Below, piece by piece: positions 35,272 to 43,300 of a stretch of DNA of 64,000 bases (position 1 is the stretch's first letter; each line of letters begins with the position of its first letter). The position numbers were made by a program, and so were the translations under genes. This stretch comes from Rhodoferax sp. TS-BS-61-7. GTDB lineage: Bacteria > Pseudomonadota > Gammaproteobacteria > Burkholderiales > Burkholderiaceae_C. A model generated the notes under the pieces. The model had not been told where the DNA came from. It did no database searches and saw nothing but the letters and a program-made list of their open reading frames with translations. The stretch is from NCBI RefSeq assembly GCF_002943465.1, contig NZ_PTQY01000003.1:186001-250000 (forward strand), given 5' to 3'.

Positions 35272-37506
35272 ATGGGCAGTACTCCACACCTCACCTCACC
35301 GGCCGCTGCCGCCAACGCCGCGGCAGCCAGTTTTGCCGGATTGACGGCCAAACTGGACTACCTGAGCCCCAGCGATGTGGAGCAAGTGCGCCTGGCCTAC
35401 CGCTTTGCCGACGAGGCCCACCTGGGCCAGTTACGCAACAACGGCGAGCCCTACATCACCCACCCGATTGCCGTGGCCGCCCAGTGCGCCGACTGGAAGC
35501 TCGATGCCCAGGCCTTGATGGCGGCCCTGCTCCACGATGCCATCGAAGACTGCGGCATCACCAAGATCGAACTGATCGAAAAATTCGGCTCGCCCGTGGC
35601 CGAGCTGGTCGACGGCCTGACCAAGCTGGACAAGCTGCAGTTCAACACGCGCGAAGAAAACCAGGCCGAGTCCTTTCGCAAAATGTTGCTGGCCATGGCG
35701 CGCGACGTGCGCGTCATCCTGATCAAGCTGGCCGACCGCAGCCACAATATGCGCACCCTCTCGGACGTGCCGCGCTCTAAATGGGCCCGCATTTCGTCGG
35801 AGACGCTGGACATCTACGCCCCCATTGCCCACCGCCTGGGTCTGAACCAGACCTACCGCGAGCTGCAGGACCTCTCCTTCCGGCACCTGCGCCCCTGGCG
35901 CTACGCCACGCTGGCCAAGGCCGTGGCCAAGGCACGCAGCCGCCGCCGTGACCTGATCCAGAAGGTACAAAAAGAAGTCGAGGCCGTGTTCGCCGCCGCC
36001 AACATGCCGGTGCGCATCGCGGGCCGCGAAAAAACGCTGTACTCCATCTACAAGAAGATGGACGACAAACACCTGAGCTTTGCCCAGGTCACGGACATTT
36101 ATGGCTTTCGGGTGCTGGTGCCCCAAGTGACGGACTGCTACACCGCGCTGGGCCTGCTGCACCAGCTCTACAAGCCCCTGCCCGGTAAGTTCAAGGACCA
36201 CATCGCCATTGCCAAGGTCAACGGCTACCAATCGCTGCACACCACGCTGGTGGGGCCAGCTGGCATTAACGTTGAATTCCAGATGCGCACCGAGGCCATG
36301 CACGTGGTGGCCGAATCGGGCGTGGCCGCCCACTGGCTTTACAAGGTCAACAACCCCGACGACGCATCCAATGACCGGTTGGGTACCAAGTGGCTGCAGT
36401 CGCTGCTGGACATTCAGGATGAAACCCGCGACGCCGCTGAGTTCTGGGACCACGTGAAGGTGGACCTGTTCCCCGACGCGGTGTATGTGTTCACGCCCAA
36501 GAGCCAGATCATGGCGCTGCCGCGCGGCGCCACGGTGGTGGACTTTGCTTATGCCATCCACAGCAATATTGGCGACCGCACCACGGCCGCGCGCATCAAC
36601 GGGGAGCAAGTCCCCCTGCGCACCGAACTCAAGAATGGCGATGTGGTGGAAGTGGTCACCGCACCGGTGTCCACGCCCAACCCGGCCTGGCTGGGCTTTG
36701 TGCGCACCGGACGGGCCCGCTCCAAGATCCGCCACCACCTCAAGACCATGGCGCAGACCGAATCCGAAAGCCTGGGCAGCAAACTGCTGCAGCAGGCCCT
36801 GCGCTCCGAAGGTATAGAGCGTTTCCCAGATGATGATCCCAGTTACAGCACGCTGTGGGACAAGCTGCTGCGCTTCACCGGCAACAAAACACGCCAGGAA
36901 TTGCTGACCGACATCGGTTTGGGCAAACGGATTGCCAACATCGTGGCCAAACGCATGGTGAGCCTGCTGGCTGACAACGGTGAGCGCCCTGATGCCCTGC
37001 TGCTCACGCGCGAACGCTTCACCGCCCACGAATCCACCTCGCTGGGCTCTATCACATTGGATGGCAGCGAAAACGCCTCGGTGCAGTTTGCACCCTGCTG
37101 CCGCCCCATCCCTGGCGACACCATCGTGGGTTACCTGGGCCGCGGCGAAGGTCTGGTGGTGCACCAGCAAGACTGCCAGATCGCACGCAAGCTGCAAAAC
37201 AAGGACAGCGAGCGTTTTATTGGTGTGGAATGGTCGGACGAACCGATTCGCCCGTTCGAAACCGGCGTCGTGGTGACCGTGAACAACGGCAAGGGCGTGC
37301 TGGCCAAAGTGGCTGCGGCACTGGCCTCGGCCGAGGCCGACATCCTGCACATCGACATGGGGCAGGACGGTGTGCAAGACGCCTCAGATTTGCGTTTTGT
37401 GGTGGCCGTACGCGACACCGCCCACTTGGAAACCGCACTGCGCAACTTGCGCCGTACGCCCTCCGTGCTGCGGGCCGACCGCAGCAGCAATAGCGCCACC
37501 GCCTAG
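35272..37506 (+). CDS. spoT: Bifunctional (p)ppGpp synthetase/hydrolase
   Basis: Alarmone enzyme of 744 aa. HD hydrolase domain (~35-190) with the intact metal motif LLHDAIEDCG; RelA/SpoT synthetase domain (~240-370, REKTLYSIYKKMDDK, DIYGFRVLV, VEFQMRTEAMH); TGS domain (~395-460, VYVFTPKSQIMALPRGATVVDFAYAIHS); C-terminal Zn/CC region with CCRPIPGD, and an ACT domain. Both catalytic domains look intact, so it is a bifunctional SpoT/Rel rather than a synthetase-only RelA. Confidence 0.95.
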   Translation: MGSTPHLTSPAAAANAAAASFAGLTAKLDYLSPSDVEQVRLAYRFADEAHLGQLRNNGEPYITHPIAVAAQCADWKLDAQALMAALLHDAIEDCGITKIELIEKFGSPVAELVDGLTKLDKLQFNTREENQAESFRKMLLAMARDVRVILIKLADRSHNMRTLSDVPRSKWARISSETLDIYAPIAHRLGLNQTYRELQDLSFRHLRPWRYATLAKAVAKARSRRRDLIQKVQKEVEAVFAAANMPVRIAGREKTLYSIYKKMDDKHLSFAQVTDIYGFRVLVPQVTDCYTALGLLHQLYKPLPGKFKDHIAIAKVNGYQSLHTTLVGPAGINVEFQMRTEAMHVVAESGVAAHWLYKVNNPDDASNDRLGTKWLQSLLDIQDETRDAAEFWDHVKVDLFPDAVYVFTPKSQIMALPRGATVVDFAYAIHSNIGDRTTAARINGEQVPLRTELKNGDVVEVVTAPVSTPNPAWLGFVRTGRARSKIRHHLKTMAQTESESLGSKLLQQALRSEGIERFPDDDPSYSTLWDKLLRFTGNKTRQELLTDIGLGKRIANIVAKRMVSLLADNGERPDALLLTRERFTAHESTSLGSITLDGSENASVQFAPCCRPIPGDTIVGYLGRGEGLVVHQQDCQIARKLQNKDSERFIGVEWSDEPIRPFETGVVVTVNNGKGVLAKVAAALASAEADILHIDMGQDGVQDASDLRFVVAVRDTAHLETALRNLRRTPSVLRADRSSNSATA

Positions 37507-38066
37507 GCGGACAGGGGTGCGGGGTAGACCACCCGCAGCACCTCGATGGTGGCCACACGGTCGGGCATCACCAGCTTGAGTTCATCGCCCTCGCGGGCCT
37601 TGAGCAGGGTGCGCGCAATCGGAGAAATCCAGCTCACCTCGCCCACGGCGCTGTTGGACTCGTCAATACCTTTGATGGTGACCGTCCGCTCCACATCGGC
37701 ATCGTCTATATAGGTGACGGTGGCGCCAAAAAAGATCTGGTCGTTCCCGTGGTGCAAAGAGGGGTCCGACACCTCGGCGATCTCCAGGCGCTTAGTCAGA
37801 AAACGGATGCGGCGGTCGATCTCGCGCAGGCGTTTTTTGCCATACAGGTAGTCGCCATTCTCGGAGCGGTCGCCATTGCTGGCAGCCCAGTGCACCACTT
37901 CCACGATCTTGGGGCGCTCGTTGTCGATCAAGTCGAGCAACTCGTCACGCAACACAGCGTAGCCATGGGGGGTGATGTAGTTTTTTCCACCCGCCGGCAA
38001 CGCAGGCAGTTGCAACTCATCGTCGTCAATGCCCGTGTCAGACTCTTTGGTAAAGGCCTTGCTCAT
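37503..38066 (-). CDS. greB: Transcription elongation factor GreB
   Basis: Transcript-cleavage factor of 187 aa that rescues backtracked RNA polymerase. NYITPHGYAVLRDELLDLIDNERPK begins the N-terminal coiled coil, with RSENGDYLYGKKRLREIDRRIRFLTKRLE at its tip, and a C-terminal FKBP-like domain (WISPIARTLLKAREGDEL). The GreB-type tip and length, rather than GreA. ATG 38066 chosen. Its end overlaps the convergent spoT stop by four bases. Confidence 0.93.
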   Translation of the reverse strand: MSKAFTKESDTGIDDDELQLPALPAGGKNYITPHGYAVLRDELLDLIDNERPKIVEVVHWAASNGDRSENGDYLYGKKRLREIDRRIRFLTKRLEIAEVSDPSLHHGNDQIFFGATVTYIDDADVERTVTIKGIDESNSAVGEVSWISPIARTLLKAREGDELKLVMPDRVATIEVLRVVYPAPLSA

Positions 38067-38152
38067 GATTCCGTTCAATGCAGTCCACGGCACTCCGTGG
38101 CTGGTTTCATTCTAGCGACGCACGCCTGTGCGCCACGATGGACCACGCATTG

Positions 38153-38998
38153 TTACTTGGCAAAGGCGTAGCCCGTACGGTCGCGTTTGGCCACGTACAT
38201 CGCAGCGTCCGCCTCTTTGATGAGGGAATCCGCTGTTGTGCCGTGTCTTGGAAAGAGCGCTATACCAATGCTTAAAAAGACACTGATGTCCCCGGTGTCG
38301 AGTTGGCATGGCCGCTGAACCCGGTTGACGATTTTCTGGGCGAGGTTAGCAACCGTCTGCTCATCCGTCGCCCCCATCAACAGGTACAAAAACTCATCGC
38401 CCCCCAGGCGGCTGACGGTGTCGTCATCCCGCGTGTTCTCTTTGAGCCGCGCTGCAATCGTCTGCAACACCGCATCGCCAGCATCATGTCCATGGGTGTC
38501 ATTGACTTGCTTGAAACCATCCAGGTCCAGAAACATCACGGCCAGCGCCAGATCATGCCGCCGCGCCTGCGCCAAGCCATGCTCCAGGCGGTCGTGGAAC
38601 AGCGTGCGGTTCGGCAAACCGGTCAGAGGGTCGTGCATTGCAGCGTAGCGCGCTAGCTCCTCCTGCTGCGTGACCAGGACCAGCTCCGCATCGATGGCTT
38701 TGCGCTCGTTGATCTCGCCTTCCAGCGCGTGGGTTACCAGCGCCAACTTGTCTGACGCGTCTTGAACCTTCTCCTCTACGGCCTGACTCTGCGCCAAAGC
38801 CTGCTTGACCTCTGGCGACTGCGCCTGCGCGCCAACCTGTTGCCCCAGCACGGAGTTCACGGTAGATAGCTCCAAGGCACTTTGTTCCACCAAGGCCTGC
38901 ACATGCTCTGCCTGCCCCAAAACGCTGTTGAGGGATTCGTTGGGAGTTGTGCTGGACGGCGGCGTGGGATTGTTCATGGATTTACCTGGATGGGACAT
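38153..38998 (-). CDS. GGDEF diguanylate cyclase
   Basis: Cytosolic diguanylate cyclase of 281 aa. The N-terminal ~115 residues form a helical, coiled-coil region (QALVEQSALELSTVNSVL, EEKVQDASDKLALV) and residues 120-281 a GGDEF domain. The active-site GGDEF is at 199-203 and an inhibitory I-site R190-x-x-D193 lies five residues before it. Both look intact, so it should make cyclic-di-GMP with product feedback. No membrane segment or sensor domain is visible; the coiled coil probably drives dimer formation. Confidence 0.92.
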   Translation of the reverse strand: MSHPGKSMNNPTPPSSTTPNESLNSVLGQAEHVQALVEQSALELSTVNSVLGQQVGAQAQSPEVKQALAQSQAVEEKVQDASDKLALVTHALEGEINERKAIDAELVLVTQQEELARYAAMHDPLTGLPNRTLFHDRLEHGLAQARRHDLALAVMFLDLDGFKQVNDTHGHDAGDAVLQTIAARLKENTRDDDTVSRLGGDEFLYLLMGATDEQTVANLAQKIVNRVQRPCQLDTGDISVFLSIGIALFPRHGTTADSLIKEADAAMYVAKRDRTGYAFAK

Positions 38999-39066
38999 CC
39001 CCTCAGGCTATCAATCCCCGCACCAACGGTCTGTGCGCAGGCACACGCTGGCGGGCCTCAGAAACG

Positions 39067-39099
39067 AAAAAACCCTAGAACATTTCTGTTCTAGGGTTT
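39067..39099 (-). terminator. Terminator of tRNA-Arg
   Basis: Perfect 12-base arms AAACCCTAGAAC / GTTCTAGGGTTT with a 6-base loop; on the minus strand the stem is followed by a run of T. It lies just downstream of the tRNA-Arg gene. Confidence 0.9.
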
Positions 39100-39105
39100 G
39101 TCGTT

Positions 39106-39182
39106 TGGTGCGGCTGGCAGGAATTGAACCCACGACCCCTTGGTTCGTAGCCAAGTACTCTATCCAACTGAGCTACAGCCGC
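39106..39182 (-). tRNA. tRNA-Arg (ACG)
   Basis: Minus-strand cloverleaf with acceptor GCGGCTG / CAGCCGC, D arm TAGCTCAGTTGGATAGAGTA, anticodon stem-loop CTTGG-CTACGAA-CCAAG (anticodon ACG), GGGTTCAATTC T arm, and encoded CCA. Confidence 0.96.
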
Positions 39183-39277
39183 TAAGCTTCGTATTCTAGC
39201 ACGAAGTTTTTAGGGCTTGATGGAAAACCCGTAGAAACTTTTGCGAATTCCGATTTCCAGAGGCGCCAGCACCCAGT

Positions 39278-40156
39278 TTACGCGCTGCGCAGCCCTAGCA
39301 AGGCCCGCGCCTCCGCCGGGCTGGCAATCGCACGGCCTGCACGTTGGGCGCAGGCGGCCAGTGCGGTGATGAGGGCACCGTTCCCCGCAGCGCGTTCACC
39401 GCTAGGCAAGTAAAAGGTGTCTTCCAGACCCGTGCGCAACATACCTCCCAGGTCTGCCGTCTTCTGGTGTACCGGCCAGATCTCCGTGCGGCCAATCAGC
39501 GTGGTTTGCCAGACGCTGCCCACGGCCATGTATTTGGGCAGCAGCGACAGCAGCTCCGGGTCGCACGGCATGCCCGAGGCTACGCCCATCACCAGGTTGT
39601 ACTCGGCGCGGCCCATGGCGGGCTTCAGCATGCCGTTCTTCAGGTACATGGTCACCGAGCGCACGATGCCCACGTCAAAGCACTCGAACTCAGGGTGGGT
39701 GCCCGCCTCTTCCATCACGTCCAGAAACTGCTGCACCTTGGCTACCGGGTTGTCGAAGACCATGGGTGGCCAGGCCCAGCTGCCGTCTTCCTTGAGCTTG
39801 AGGTAATTCAAGCTGCCCGCGTTACAAGCGGCAATTTCGGGCTTCACGCGGCGGATACAGGCCAGCGGACCGCTGATGTCTTTGCCGACCACCCCGGTGG
39901 TCAAGTTGATGATGACGCCGGGGCAGGCTGCGCGGATCGCATTCACGATGCTCTGCGCCACATCCGGGTCCCACGAGGGCATGTGGCCCATGCCCTCTTC
40001 CTGGCTGCGCATATGGATGTGCATGATGCTGGCGCCCGCGTTGAAAGCGTCGCGTGCCTCAGACGCCATTTGCGCCGGGGTCACCGGCACGGGGTGCTGC
40101 TTGGGGTTGGTCAGCACGCCGGTCAGCGCGCAGGTAAGTATGGCTTTGTCCATCAT
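39278..40156 (-). CDS. DUF849/BKACE beta-keto acid cleavage enzyme
   Basis: Zinc-dependent beta-keto acid cleavage enzyme of 292 aa (3-keto-5-aminohexanoate cleavage family), which condenses a beta-keto acid with acetyl-CoA. ILTCALTGVLTNPKQHPVPVTPAQMA, the metal motif SIMHIHMR, IINLTTG and FECFDVG are family blocks. It overlaps the biotin carboxylase gene by 4 bp (ATGA), so it is part of the carboxylase operon, where it might replace the HMG-CoA-lyase-type step. Exact substrate unknown. Confidence 0.88.
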   Translation of the reverse strand: MMDKAILTCALTGVLTNPKQHPVPVTPAQMASEARDAFNAGASIMHIHMRSQEEGMGHMPSWDPDVAQSIVNAIRAACPGVIINLTTGVVGKDISGPLACIRRVKPEIAACNAGSLNYLKLKEDGSWAWPPMVFDNPVAKVQQFLDVMEEAGTHPEFECFDVGIVRSVTMYLKNGMLKPAMGRAEYNLVMGVASGMPCDPELLSLLPKYMAVGSVWQTTLIGRTEIWPVHQKTADLGGMLRTGLEDTFYLPSGERAAGNGALITALAACAQRAGRAIASPAEARALLGLRSA

Positions 40157-42114
40157 GCTTCCTTCTTCGTGTTGAGTTCAAGCTCCACCAGCACAGCACC
40201 GGATTCCACTTGGTCGCCCGCCTTGGCGTGCACTGCTTTGACCGCGCCTGCACTTTCGGCGCACAGCCACATTTCCATCTTCATGGCTTCCACGCAGACC
40301 AGCTGTTGGCCCTCCTGCACGGTGTCGCCAGTTGCCACCAGCACTTGGGTGACCTTGCCGGCCACGGGGGAGCGGGCACGGCTCGCGTCTTTGAGGGCGT
40401 CGGCATTGGGGAAGGCGGAGACCTCGGTGAACACATGGCTGTGGCCGGCATGGGCAAGATGCAATTCGGCGCCTGCAAACACGGCAATGGCAGTTCGTGC
40501 CACACCATCGATTTCAATCCGCAACACGCCGTCCTCAAACTGCAAGACGCGGGCTGCCGTGGTGTGGCCATCCCAAGTAACGGCAACCGCCCCATGGCGG
40601 TCCGGCAGCACACGCACTGCGCGCACCGTGTCGCCCGTCTGCAGCTGGAAGCCGTAGGCGGCCACGCTGTTGGCGCGCCAGCTGCTGCCGTGTTGCGTGG
40701 CCAGGGCTACCGCCGCCACGGTCCATGCCGCATCGCTGGGCACGGGCGCCTGCAGCAGCGGCTCACCCTGCTCCAGCCACTGGTCGATCAGCGTGGTGGT
40801 CATCTCGGCTTTGCGGAAAGCCGGATGGTCCACCAGATCGCTCAGAAAGCTGCCGTTGTTCTTTAGCCCCAGCAAAGGCGTGTTCGCCAACGCGGCACGC
40901 AGGCGGCGGATGGCGTCGTCCCGGTCGCGGCCATGCACGATGATCTTGGCGACCATGGGGTCGTAGAAGGGCGAGACCACACTGCCCTGACGGATGCCGT
41001 CGTCAACGCGAGTGCCCTCGACCAAAGCACGCTCGGGCTGCCACCAGGCCACCGTGCCGGTCTGCGGTGCGAAGCCGGTGTAGGGGTCTTCTACATACAG
41101 GCGGGCCTCTATGGCGTGGCCGGTAAGCGTGATGTCTTCCTGCCTGGCGGGCAGCACATCGCCTGCGGCCACCTGCAGTTGCCACTCCACCAGGTCATAG
41201 CCCGTGATGCACTCGGTCACCGGGTGCTCCACCTGCAGGCGCGTGTTCATTTCCAGAAAGTAGTGGTTCAGCTTGTCATCGACGATGAACTCCACCGTGC
41301 CCGCGCCGCGGTAGCCCACGGCCAGCGCGGCAGCTACCGCGTCTTGGCCCATGGCGGCCCGCATGGCGGGGCTCACCACAGGCGACGGCGCTTCTTCAAT
41401 CACTTTTTGCCGGCGGCGCTGGGCGGTGCAATCACGCTCGCCCAGGTAGACCGCATTGCCATGGGCGTCCGCAAACACCTGGATCTCGATGTGGCGGCCG
41501 TTGTCGATCAGACGCTCCAGCATCAGCGTGCCGTCGCCAAACGCGCTGGTCGCTTCGCGGCGCGCGCCGTCTATGCCTTGCTGCAACTCGGCATCACTGC
41601 GCACAAGCCGCATGCCGCGCCCGCCGCCACCGGCCACGGCTTTGACGAGCAACGGGTAGCCCAGCTTCTTGGCCTCGGTGGTCAGCGCCATATCGCTTTG
41701 GTCTGCACCCAAATAGCCCGGTGCGCAGGGCACGCCCGCCTCCAGCATGCGGCGCTTGGCCAGGGCCTTGTCGCCCATGGCCGTGATGGCGCTGGCCGGA
41801 GGGCCAATGAAGACGAGATGTGCATCTGCACAGGCCTGCGCAAAGGCGGCGTTCTCGCTGAGGAAGCCGTATCCAGGATGCAGCGCATCGGCACCAGTTT
41901 TTCGCGCAGCGTCCAGAATCGCGTCGATCTTCAAATACGACTCTGCAGCGGGGGACGCACCAATGTGCACGGCTTCATCTGCCAGCGCCACGTGGGGCGA
42001 ATTGCGGTCCGCATCGCTGTAGACAGCCACGGTTTGGTAGCCCAGCTTGCGTGCGGTGCGGATGACGCGACAGGCGATCTCGCCGCGGTTGGCGATCAGG
42101 ATTTTGCTAAACAT
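40153..42114 (-). CDS. Acyl-CoA carboxylase alpha subunit (biotin carboxylase plus BCCP)
   Basis: Biotin-carrying alpha subunit of 653 aa. Biotin carboxylase/ATP-grasp domain at 1-450 (FSKILIANRGEIACRVIRTARKLG, VAGGGGRGM, ERDCTAQRRRQKVIEEAPSP, EMNTRLQVEHPVTE) and a C-terminal biotinyl domain with the biotinylated Lys612 in EAMKMEM. It pairs with the carboxyltransferase at 52842-54452, now separated from it by the inserted island. 3-methylcrotonyl- and geranyl-CoA carboxylase alpha subunits are the likely relatives; the substrate cannot be fixed by reading. ATG 42114 fixed by FSKILIANRGE. Confidence 0.92.
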   Translation of the reverse strand: MFSKILIANRGEIACRVIRTARKLGYQTVAVYSDADRNSPHVALADEAVHIGASPAAESYLKIDAILDAARKTGADALHPGYGFLSENAAFAQACADAHLVFIGPPASAITAMGDKALAKRRMLEAGVPCAPGYLGADQSDMALTTEAKKLGYPLLVKAVAGGGGRGMRLVRSDAELQQGIDGARREATSAFGDGTLMLERLIDNGRHIEIQVFADAHGNAVYLGERDCTAQRRRQKVIEEAPSPVVSPAMRAAMGQDAVAAALAVGYRGAGTVEFIVDDKLNHYFLEMNTRLQVEHPVTECITGYDLVEWQLQVAAGDVLPARQEDITLTGHAIEARLYVEDPYTGFAPQTGTVAWWQPERALVEGTRVDDGIRQGSVVSPFYDPMVAKIIVHGRDRDDAIRRLRAALANTPLLGLKNNGSFLSDLVDHPAFRKAEMTTTLIDQWLEQGEPLLQAPVPSDAAWTVAAVALATQHGSSWRANSVAAYGFQLQTGDTVRAVRVLPDRHGAVAVTWDGHTTAARVLQFEDGVLRIEIDGVARTAIAVFAGAELHLAHAGHSHVFTEVSAFPNADALKDASRARSPVAGKVTQVLVATGDTVQEGQQLVCVEAMKMEMWLCAESAGAVKAVHAKAGDQVESGAVLVELELNTKKEA

Positions 42115-42129
42115 CCAACACCTCACTGA

Positions 42130-42221
42130 GAGACTGGGTGGCAGAGCGTTTTGCGTAGGTAAAGGAGGAGCCCGCACAGCGGGCGGGGGACACGAAGCAA
42201 AACGCTCTGCCGCCCAGACTC
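42130..42221. repeat. Large inverted repeat with nested hairpin
   Basis: 21-base arms at 42134-42154 (CTGGGTGGCAGAGCGTTTTG C) and 42197-42217 (reverse complement with one T/C difference), extended by GAG/CTC one mismatch further out. The 42-base loop contains GCCCGC-ACA-GCGGGC. It fills the gap between the enoyl-CoA hydratase stop and the biotin carboxylase start, within the operon transcript. Confidence 0.85.
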
Positions 42222-42249
42222 CGCGAAGTCATCCGTAGTTTTGAAAAGT

Positions 42250-43089
42250 TCATGTCACAGCCCATTGCGGTTTACGTTTCTGAATGAAGGCCGTCATGCC
42301 CTCTTGCCCCTCGGGGCCTTGGGCCGCTTGGGAGAAGATGGCAGCAGCCTCTTCCACCAAGTCGGCCGCAGCCGTAAAGCGCGCCTTGCGCATCAGCGCC
42401 TTGGTAGCAGCCAGTGCGCCGGGGGCGCAGGCCAATATGTCGGCCAGCGTCTTGTCCAGCGAGGCGGCTATGCCTTCGGTAGTCGTTACCTCATGCACCA
42501 ACCCCACGGCGAGTGCACCCGCCGCATCGAGGCGACCACCTGTTACGGCAAGGCGTTTGGCTTGCGAGTAGCCAAGGCGCTCCACCAAAAACGGCGCGAT
42601 TTGCGCGGGTACCACGCCCAGCGAGGTCTCGGGCAAACGGAAGGCTGCGGTCTCACTGGCGATGGCCACATCGGCCACACAGGCCAGACCAAAGCCGCCG
42701 CCCATTACCGTGCCTTCCAGCACGGCCACCACGGCCAGCGGTGTGTTGGCATAGGCGGCACACAGGTGGCCAAAAGCGGCATTCACCTCGGCAATCGGGT
42801 CGGGCGCGCCTTCGGCCCTTTGCATGGCACGCATGCGCGCACCAGCCATATCTTTCAAATCGGCCCCGGCGCTGAAGTGCCCGCCCTCGCCGCGCAGCAC
42901 CACTACGCGCACCGCACCGGGCGTACCGGCAGTGGCCTCGGCCGCGCGCAGCACCTGCTGCAGCTCGGCCACCATCTGCAGCGACATGGCGTTGCGCACC
43001 TCGGCGCGATTCAAATAAATATGCAGGGTAGCCCCCGTAGATACTGCGTGAACAGCTCCTAATTGCATAGCATCTATGACTTGCTGCAT
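42250..43089 (-). CDS. Enoyl-CoA hydratase/isomerase (crotonase family)
   Basis: Crotonase of 279 aa, probably hydrating a glutaconyl-type CoA intermediate (LiuC/AtuE role) in the operon. Oxyanion-hole segments GGHFSAGADLKDMAGARM and LEGTVMGGGFGLACVADVAIA are intact; ETSLGVVPAQIAPFLVERLG follows. Residues ~7-20 (AMQLGAVHAVSTGAT), just before the first beta strand, are encoded by a dispersed-repeat copy, so the native N-terminus appears to have been replaced. ATG 43089 is used; no better start lies inside the core. Confidence 0.88.
   Translation of the reverse strand: MQQVIDAMQLGAVHAVSTGATLHIYLNRAEVRNAMSLQMVAELQQVLRAAEATAGTPGAVRVVVLRGEGGHFSAGADLKDMAGARMRAMQRAEGAPDPIAEVNAAFGHLCAAYANTPLAVVAVLEGTVMGGGFGLACVADVAIASETAAFRLPETSLGVVPAQIAPFLVERLGYSQAKRLAVTGGRLDAAGALAVGLVHEVTTTEGIAASLDKTLADILACAPGALAATKALMRKARFTAAADLVEEAAAIFSQAAQGPEGQEGMTAFIQKRKPQWAVT
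43026..43072 (-). repeat. Dispersed palindromic repeat, copy 6, inside enoyl-CoA hydratase gene
   Basis: Minus-strand reading TGCTATGCAATTAGGAGCTG... ACGCAGTATCTACGGGGGCTACC. In the gene frame it gives AMQLGAVHAVSTGAT, the same frame as the ureJ copy ([11 protein letters not shown]). Confidence 0.75.
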
Positions 43090-43146
43090 GGTATTCCTCT
43101 GGCCTCAGGCCTTGCCCGGCAGCGTGCCTTCCTGAATCACACTCAA

Positions 43147-43259
43147 GTTGTCCTTAAATGGACAACCACCTTTCCCAGCAGAATCAACAACTTGCCTTCC
43201 GGCGACCTGTCCATCGCGACACCCATACAAATGGACATGTGCAGTCGTCGCTGTCCATT
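43147..43259. repeat. Left-end TGGACA motif cluster of the island
   Basis: Inverted repeat GTTGTCC-TTAAAT-GGACAAC (43147-43166), followed by TGTCCAT at 43208, AAATGGACA at 43229-43237 and TGTCCATT at 43252. Such clustered short motifs are what recombinase-binding ends look like. The 3' end of a 61-codon minus-strand frame (43105-43290, ending SVIQEGTLPGKA) runs through here and may preserve host coding sequence cut by the insertion. Confidence 0.5.
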
Positions 43260-43300
43260 CATTCCTAGGAAGATTCTTCAGTCTTTTCATCTCAGGCTCC

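Noticed and set aside
43105..43290. 61-codon minus-strand frame after the KAP gene with a plausible AGGAG start
   Set aside because: No recognisable domain and it crosses the proposed island end; mentioned only as possible remnant of host coding sequence.
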